Shown here one piece after another: positions 59,822-64,000 of a DNA stretch of 64,000 nt. The notes under the pieces are model-generated. The model did no database searches. It saw nothing but the letters and a program-made list of their open reading frames with translations, and was not told the DNA's origin. The position numbers and the translations under genes are program-made. The DNA comes from Austwickia sp. TVS 96-490-7B (GTDB lineage: Bacteria > Actinomycetota > Actinomycetes > Actinomycetales > Dermatophilaceae), in assembly GCF_019331795.1 (NCBI RefSeq), contig NZ_JAHPZL010000008.1:402605-466604 (forward strand). The letters run 5' to 3'. The first letter of the stretch is position 1; every line of letters starts with the position of its first letter.

Positions 59822-62092
59822 GTGAGCGAACAATCATCGCGGCCTGTTCCCGCCCGGTGGCGTCGGCTGCCGGCTGTGGTGAAGGCCACATTGCTCCCGG
59901 GGCGGTCGTCCGGTGAGGCCATGCAGGTGGCCACACCGGACGACCCGGCGCTGTCACCGGTGCGTCCGACAGGTCCGGTGCGGGTCGTTGACGCGCAGGT
60001 GGAGCCGGTGGCTGGTTTTCTACCAGGCGCCGATGACGAGGCGCCGGTCCCTGCGAACCGGGTGGATGCCTTAGACGGTGTCCGGACGTTGGCGGTGGCG
60101 CTGGTTATTCTTTACCACCTAGGAGTGCCCGGATTCGCTGGCGGTTATTTGGGTGTCGATGCGTTCTTTGTGCTTTCGGGCTTCTTAATCACGATGTTGC
60201 TATTGCGTGACATCGTGGCGCACGGTCGGATCGATTTAGTGCGTTTCTGGGCTCGCCGGATGGCTCGATTGATGCCCGCCGCCTTGCTGCTCTTCTTGGT
60301 GGTGGGCATCTGGTCGTTGACCGCAGCACCAGAGTTCCGCCGCCCAGCGTTGGGCGCAGATCTGTTGTGGTCATTGTTGTATGTCGGGAACTGGCATTTC
60401 ATCTCCACGAGCAGTTATTTTGCATACGACGGGACGACCTCGCCATTGATCCACTTGTGGTCGCTAGGGGTGGAAGAACAGTTTTATGTCGTGTGGCCGC
60501 TGATTTTGTCAGTGGTGGCGATGTTGTTGGCGTCGATGAGTTCAGGTCGACATGCTCGTCGAGACGTGGCGGGGGCTCGGCACCGGACTACCGCGGCAGT
60601 GATGATCACCGGCTCGTTGTGCGCATTGTGGTCAGCAGTGGCGATGGCCAGAGTGTTTATGGATGCCGGACCAGACCGTGCCTACATGGGCACTGACACA
60701 AAAATGTTTGAGCCATTGTTGGGGGCCGTGTTTGCCGCCGCAGTGTTACGCCCCCGGGTGGGGCGGTGGGTGTCGCGGTATGCCGCCTGGTCAATGGTGT
60801 TGGGTTGCCTGGGGTTAGCCGCGGCGGTAGCGCTCATGGGAGGCACCGGCGCGCCATCGGCAGGGTATTTCTTCGGGGGTGCGGTAGCGACGACCGTGGC
60901 GGTGCTGGCGATCGTCGCGGGAGCAGTGTTTGTCCCCCAGGACAAGGGCGTCGGGGCGGTCTTTGCTCATCCGGTCGCAGCATATCTGGGGCGGATCTCT
61001 TATGGGCTATACCTGTGGCATTGGCCGTGGGCGTTGTGGCTGCTGCCGGAGGGCACCTTCGATCCGTGGCGTTCGGTGGTGGTGGTAGCAGCGACGACTG
61101 CGACGGCTGCAGCGTCGTACCACCTGGTGGAAATGCCATTGCGATCGGGCTGGTTCCGGCAGGTCCGTCCTCGACGGATTCTGCAGACCGGGGTCGCAGG
61201 GGTGACGGCAGTGTGCGTGATTCCGGTGCTCTTGGGTGCGACGCCATGGCATGCTGGCACCGCGGGAGCAGTGGCAGAGACTAGTCAACGAAGTGAGCCA
61301 ACTCCAGGGAAAGTGCTATTGGTTGGTGACAGCGTTCCTCTGCAGTTGAATGCCGCCTTCGCGGCGGCGGGTCAGCGGTCGGGCCTCAGCGTGATTAATG
61401 GCTCACACGGCGGGTGCGGCGCTTCCGGCATTATCACAGTGAATCCTGATGACACCCCGTACAACCCTAAGACTCCGCGATTTGGTGGAGTAGAGGATGG
61501 CCCGATTTGTCGAGGTGTCATCCCGGATCAGAAAGCGCATATCGACGCGGATAACCCGTCGGTGGTGCTGTGGTGGTCGCGATACGAATACGCCGACATG
61601 TGGGGTCCCGACGACAAGCCACTACGGGCGTCAGACCCGGGGTTTGAACAGGCGCACCGAGATGTCCTCGACGCAGCGGTAGCCAGGTTGACCGCACGCG
61701 GGGCGACGTTGATTGTGGTCCAGCCGGAGCCGACCGGCCTGCAGACCGCAGCAGATTGCCGACCTGACCAGAAGGACATGGGCGGTGGGTGCGCTGGATT
61801 CTACGTTCGGATGCGTTTTGAGGATCAGGTTCGCCAGCAGTGGATCGGGCTGTTGAAGGAAAAGGCGGCCCACGATCCACGGGTCCGATTGATCACGATC
61901 TCTGATGTGTTTTGCCGTAACGACGCCAACCCGTGTGACGACCATTTGCCGTTGTCAGTGGGCGGGTCGTTCCCACCACCCCAGGAGTTGTTGGCTCGAC
62001 CGGACGGCACCCACTTTGGGCCAATGGCTCGAGAGGCGGTGGCTTCGACCGTGTTGGAGCGGGCGATGAAGGCGGCAGAGCACCGCCCGTGA
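59822..62092 (+). CDS. Acyltransferase-3 (OafA/YrhL-like) with C-terminal SGNH domain
   Basis: 756 residues from GTG 59822 with AGGAACGG upstream; the open frame extends back inside pepA. A polar N-terminal region of about 75 residues precedes an acyltransferase-3 membrane domain with around ten helices: VDALDGVRTLAVALVILYH (catalytic His region), GYLGVDAFFVLSGFLIT, and RISYGLYLWHWPWAL. The extracytoplasmic C-terminal part is SGNH-like: LLVGDSVPLQLN and DGTHFGPMAREAV with the Asp-His pair. It probably O-acylates an envelope polysaccharide or glycolipid; substrate unknown. Confidence 0.9.
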   Translation: MSEQSSRPVPARWRRLPAVVKATLLPGRSSGEAMQVATPDDPALSPVRPTGPVRVVDAQVEPVAGFLPGADDEAPVPANRVDALDGVRTLAVALVILYHLGVPGFAGGYLGVDAFFVLSGFLITMLLLRDIVAHGRIDLVRFWARRMARLMPAALLLFLVVGIWSLTAAPEFRRPALGADLLWSLLYVGNWHFISTSSYFAYDGTTSPLIHLWSLGVEEQFYVVWPLILSVVAMLLASMSSGRHARRDVAGARHRTTAAVMITGSLCALWSAVAMARVFMDAGPDRAYMGTDTKMFEPLLGAVFAAAVLRPRVGRWVSRYAAWSMVLGCLGLAAAVALMGGTGAPSAGYFFGGAVATTVAVLAIVAGAVFVPQDKGVGAVFAHPVAAYLGRISYGLYLWHWPWALWLLPEGTFDPWRSVVVVAATTATAAASYHLVEMPLRSGWFRQVRPRRILQTGVAGVTAVCVIPVLLGATPWHAGTAGAVAETSQRSEPTPGKVLLVGDSVPLQLNAAFAAAGQRSGLSVINGSHGGCGASGIITVNPDDTPYNPKTPRFGGVEDGPICRGVIPDQKAHIDADNPSVVLWWSRYEYADMWGPDDKPLRASDPGFEQAHRDVLDAAVARLTARGATLIVVQPEPTGLQTAADCRPDQKDMGGGCAGFYVRMRFEDQVRQQWIGLLKEKAAHDPRVRLITISDVFCRNDANPCDDHLPLSVGGSFPPPQELLARPDGTHFGPMAREAVASTVLERAMKAAEHRP

Positions 62093-62242
62093 CCGCGACG
62101 AGCAGCTGCTATGGAACGGGTTCGGTTGTTCCTTGGGCAAACCGGGCACGTCGGGTACTGATGGTCTGAAAGGATGCGCGGGACGAGACACCGGCGTGCC
62201 GTCGGATGCCGGGCTCCCCCATCACTGAGAGAGGACCTGGCC

Positions 62243-63634
62243 ATGAGCGCACCCACTTCCCCGCAGGAGGTCGTCGACGTCGTCGTACTGGGAGGGGGCA
62301 GCGGCGGCTATGCCTGCGCATTGCGGGCTGCGCAACTGGGCCGCAGCGTCGTTCTGGTGGAAAAGGACAAGCTGGGCGGGACCTGCTTGCATCGAGGATG
62401 CATCCCGACGAAGGCATTGCTGCACGCAGCTGAGGTCGCGGACACGGTACGGCACAGCGCTCGCTATGGCGTGAAAGCGGAGCTGGACGGTGTGGATCTC
62501 CCTGCGGTGCACACCTATAAGGACGGGGTGATTTCCCGGTTGTACAAGGGTCTGCAAGGCCTGGTGAAAGCTGCAGAGATTGACGTAGTGGCCGGTGAGG
62601 GCAGGCTGGTCGCGGAACGGACCGTGGAGGTCAACGGGCGTCGCGTGGTCGGGCGTTCGGTGGTGCTGGCCACCGGCTCGATGGCGAAGACAGTGCCAGG
62701 CATCCCCATGGGGGGTCGGGTGATCACGAGCGATCAGGCTTTGCAGCTGCAAGAGCTTCCCCAACGGGTCGTGGTGTTGGGCGGTGGGGTCATCGGGGTG
62801 GAGTTTGCGTCGGTCTTCTGCAGCTTGGGCGCTCAGGTGACGGTCGTCGAAGCGCTGCCCCGTCTGGTCGCGGCGGAAGATGAAGCGATCTCCGCTCAGC
62901 TGGAGCGCGCGTTCCGGCGTCGTAAGATCACCGTCCGTACCGGGACGTCGGTGGAGTCGGTCACTCAGGATGACGACGAGGTGCAGGTGCAGCTCGCTGG
63001 GGGGGATTCGGTCTCGGCGGATGTGTTGTTGGTGGCGGTGGGACGCGGCCCGGTGACCGAGGGGATGGGGTACGCCGAAGCTGGGATCGCCATGGACCGC
63101 GGATATGTGGTGACTGACGAATGGTGTCGGACGTCGGTCACTGGGGTGTACGCGGTAGGGGATATCGTTCCGGGGTTGCAGCTGGCGCATCGGGGATTCG
63201 CCCAGGGGATCTTGGTCGCTGAGCATCTGGCGGGGCTGGAGCCCACCCCCATCGTGGAGAGCGGGATCCCGCGAGTCACCTACTGCGACCCGGAGATCGC
63301 GTCGGTGGGTCTGACCTTTGCTCGCGCTCAGGAAAAGTACGGCGAGAAGGCCGTGACCAGCTATGAATACAACCTCGGGGGGAACGGCAAGAGCCAGATT
63401 TTGGGGACATCCGGGCTGGTCAAGGTGGTCCGTCAGGTCGACGGTCCGGTGCTTGGGGTGCACATGATCGGGGCGCGGATGGGTGAGCAGGTCGGCGAGG
63501 CGACGTTGATCGTCGGCTGGGAGGCGCACCCGGAGGAAGTGGCCGCGTTCTTACACGCGCATCCCACTCAGAACGAGGCTCTCGGGGAGGCGCACATGGC
63601 CTTGGCGGGGGCTCCACTGCATGCCCACGAGTGA
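62243..63634 (+). CDS. lpdA: Dihydrolipoyl dehydrogenase
   Basis: 463 residues from ATG 62243 with GAGAGGA upstream. FAD site VVLGGGSGGYACALRAAQ, redox cysteines in GGTCLHRGCIPTKALLH, NAD site VVLGGGVIGVEFASVF, YAVGDIVPG, and the dimer-interface catalytic His-Glu in HAHPTQNEALGE. It reoxidises the lipoyl arm of 2-oxoacid dehydrogenases. An E2 gene starts 59 bases downstream on the same strand. Confidence 0.95.
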   Translation: MSAPTSPQEVVDVVVLGGGSGGYACALRAAQLGRSVVLVEKDKLGGTCLHRGCIPTKALLHAAEVADTVRHSARYGVKAELDGVDLPAVHTYKDGVISRLYKGLQGLVKAAEIDVVAGEGRLVAERTVEVNGRRVVGRSVVLATGSMAKTVPGIPMGGRVITSDQALQLQELPQRVVVLGGGVIGVEFASVFCSLGAQVTVVEALPRLVAAEDEAISAQLERAFRRRKITVRTGTSVESVTQDDDEVQVQLAGGDSVSADVLLVAVGRGPVTEGMGYAEAGIAMDRGYVVTDEWCRTSVTGVYAVGDIVPGLQLAHRGFAQGILVAEHLAGLEPTPIVESGIPRVTYCDPEIASVGLTFARAQEKYGEKAVTSYEYNLGGNGKSQILGTSGLVKVVRQVDGPVLGVHMIGARMGEQVGEATLIVGWEAHPEEVAAFLHAHPTQNEALGEAHMALAGAPLHAHE

Positions 63635-63693
63635 CTCGGGACTCTTGCCCCTAGACTGGGGGTCAGCACCGCACAATGAGGAAAGGCTTGTCG

Positions 63694-64000
63694 ATGTCCG
63701 AGCGCGTGACCATGCCGGCCCTGGGCGAATCCGTCACTGAGGGGACCGTCACCCGTTGGCTCAAGAACGTGGGTGACTCCGTCCAGATGGACGAGCCCCT
63801 GCTGGAGGTCTCGACCGACAAGGTGGACACCGAGATCCCCTCGCCTGTTGCCGGGACCCTGCAAGAGATTTTGGTGGGTGAGGACGAGACCGTTCCGGTC
63901 GGCGCCGATCTTGCCGTGATTGGTGATGGCGATGCCGCGCCGTCTACCCCTGCTGAGGCTGAATCTGCCCCAGTTGATGCTGACACCGAAAGTGACGCTG
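63694..64000 (+). CDS. sucB: 2-oxoacid dehydrogenase E2 (dihydrolipoamide succinyl/acetyltransferase), N-terminal part
   Basis: The first 102 codons from ATG 63694, with GAGGAAAGG upstream; cut by the window edge. A lipoyl domain ([19 protein letters not shown]) carries the lipoylated Lys in [14 protein letters not shown], followed by an Ala/Pro/Glu/Asp-rich linker. Position after lpdA supports an E2 of the oxoglutarate or pyruvate complex; which one cannot be told from the lipoyl domain alone. Confidence 0.88.
   Translation, partial: MSERVTMPALGESVTEGTVTRWLKNVGDSVQMDEPLLEVSTDKVDTEIPSPVAGTLQEILVGEDETVPVGADLAVIGDGDAAPSTPAEAESAPVDADTESDA

Noticed and set aside
62222-63529. 435-residue minus-strand frame across lpdA
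   Set aside because: Antisense to a well-supported flavoprotein gene; His/Arg/Gln-rich with no domain.

Overview
The window is high-GC DNA read as an actinobacterial chromosome, most likely order Micrococcales. Support comes from gene content and order: hemE next to a chlorite-dismutase-type hemQ, a DUF3000 gene followed by an HRDC ribonuclease D, fadA, fadB and dxs, an ANTAR response regulator of the PdtaR type, a TIGR03085 DinB-like protein, the HGxxP small membrane protein inside the trp locus, and frequent GTG starts. Resemblance to Dermatophilaceae is an impression; species cannot be fixed from the sequence.

Positions 1 to about 12,680 look like the right-hand part of an integrated mobile element whose left end is outside the window. 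It holds a decayed MobF-type conjugative relaxase (1-1419), a decayed C5-cytosine methyltransferase (1683-2769), an intact minus-strand operon of five tightly packed genes (9707 down to 2777), an alpha/beta hydrolase, and a serine recombinase. The recombinase reading frame ends inside the 3' half of a tRNA-Val gene. The operon encodes a small helix-turn-helix protein, two adenine-methyltransferase-like proteins, a superfamily 2 helicase with an N-terminal GIY-YIG-like domain, and a DUF262/DUF1524 (GmrSD/SspE-like) nuclease. It is the best candidate here for a poorly described system, presumably a composite restriction or phage-defence locus kept while the transfer genes decayed.

Positions 12,635-13,018 are four minus-strand tRNA genes (Val-CAC, Val-GAC, Cys-GCA, Gly-GCC). 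The rest is housekeeping chromosome: glgX; an alpha/beta hydrolase paralogous to the island one; a secreted nuclease with an Asp-Pro repeat linker; msrB; hemQ and hemE; DUF3000; rnd; fadA-fadB; an HTH-MurA-like fusion; dxs; a HIT protein; polA; a PaaI-type thioesterase; pdtaR; tRNA-Leu(CAA); pyk; gltD-gltB; a DUF929 protein.

From 54,639 down to 46,246 runs a co-directional chain hisI-trpE-(Trp membrane protein)-(HGxxP protein)-trpC-trpB-trpA-mauE/doxX-dsbA-like-lgt, with many 4-base overlaps, linking histidine and tryptophan synthesis to envelope redox and lipoprotein modification. The right end holds a TIGR03085 protein, an SCO2322-like secreted protein, cobU, gcvT, pepA, an acyltransferase-3/SGNH membrane protein, lpdA and the start of a 2-oxoacid dehydrogenase E2 gene cut by the window edge.

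Perfect hairpins mark most transcription-unit ends and are listed as terminators. Promoters and operators are weakly supported and scored low. No rRNA, CRISPR array or recognisable intact insertion sequence was seen.
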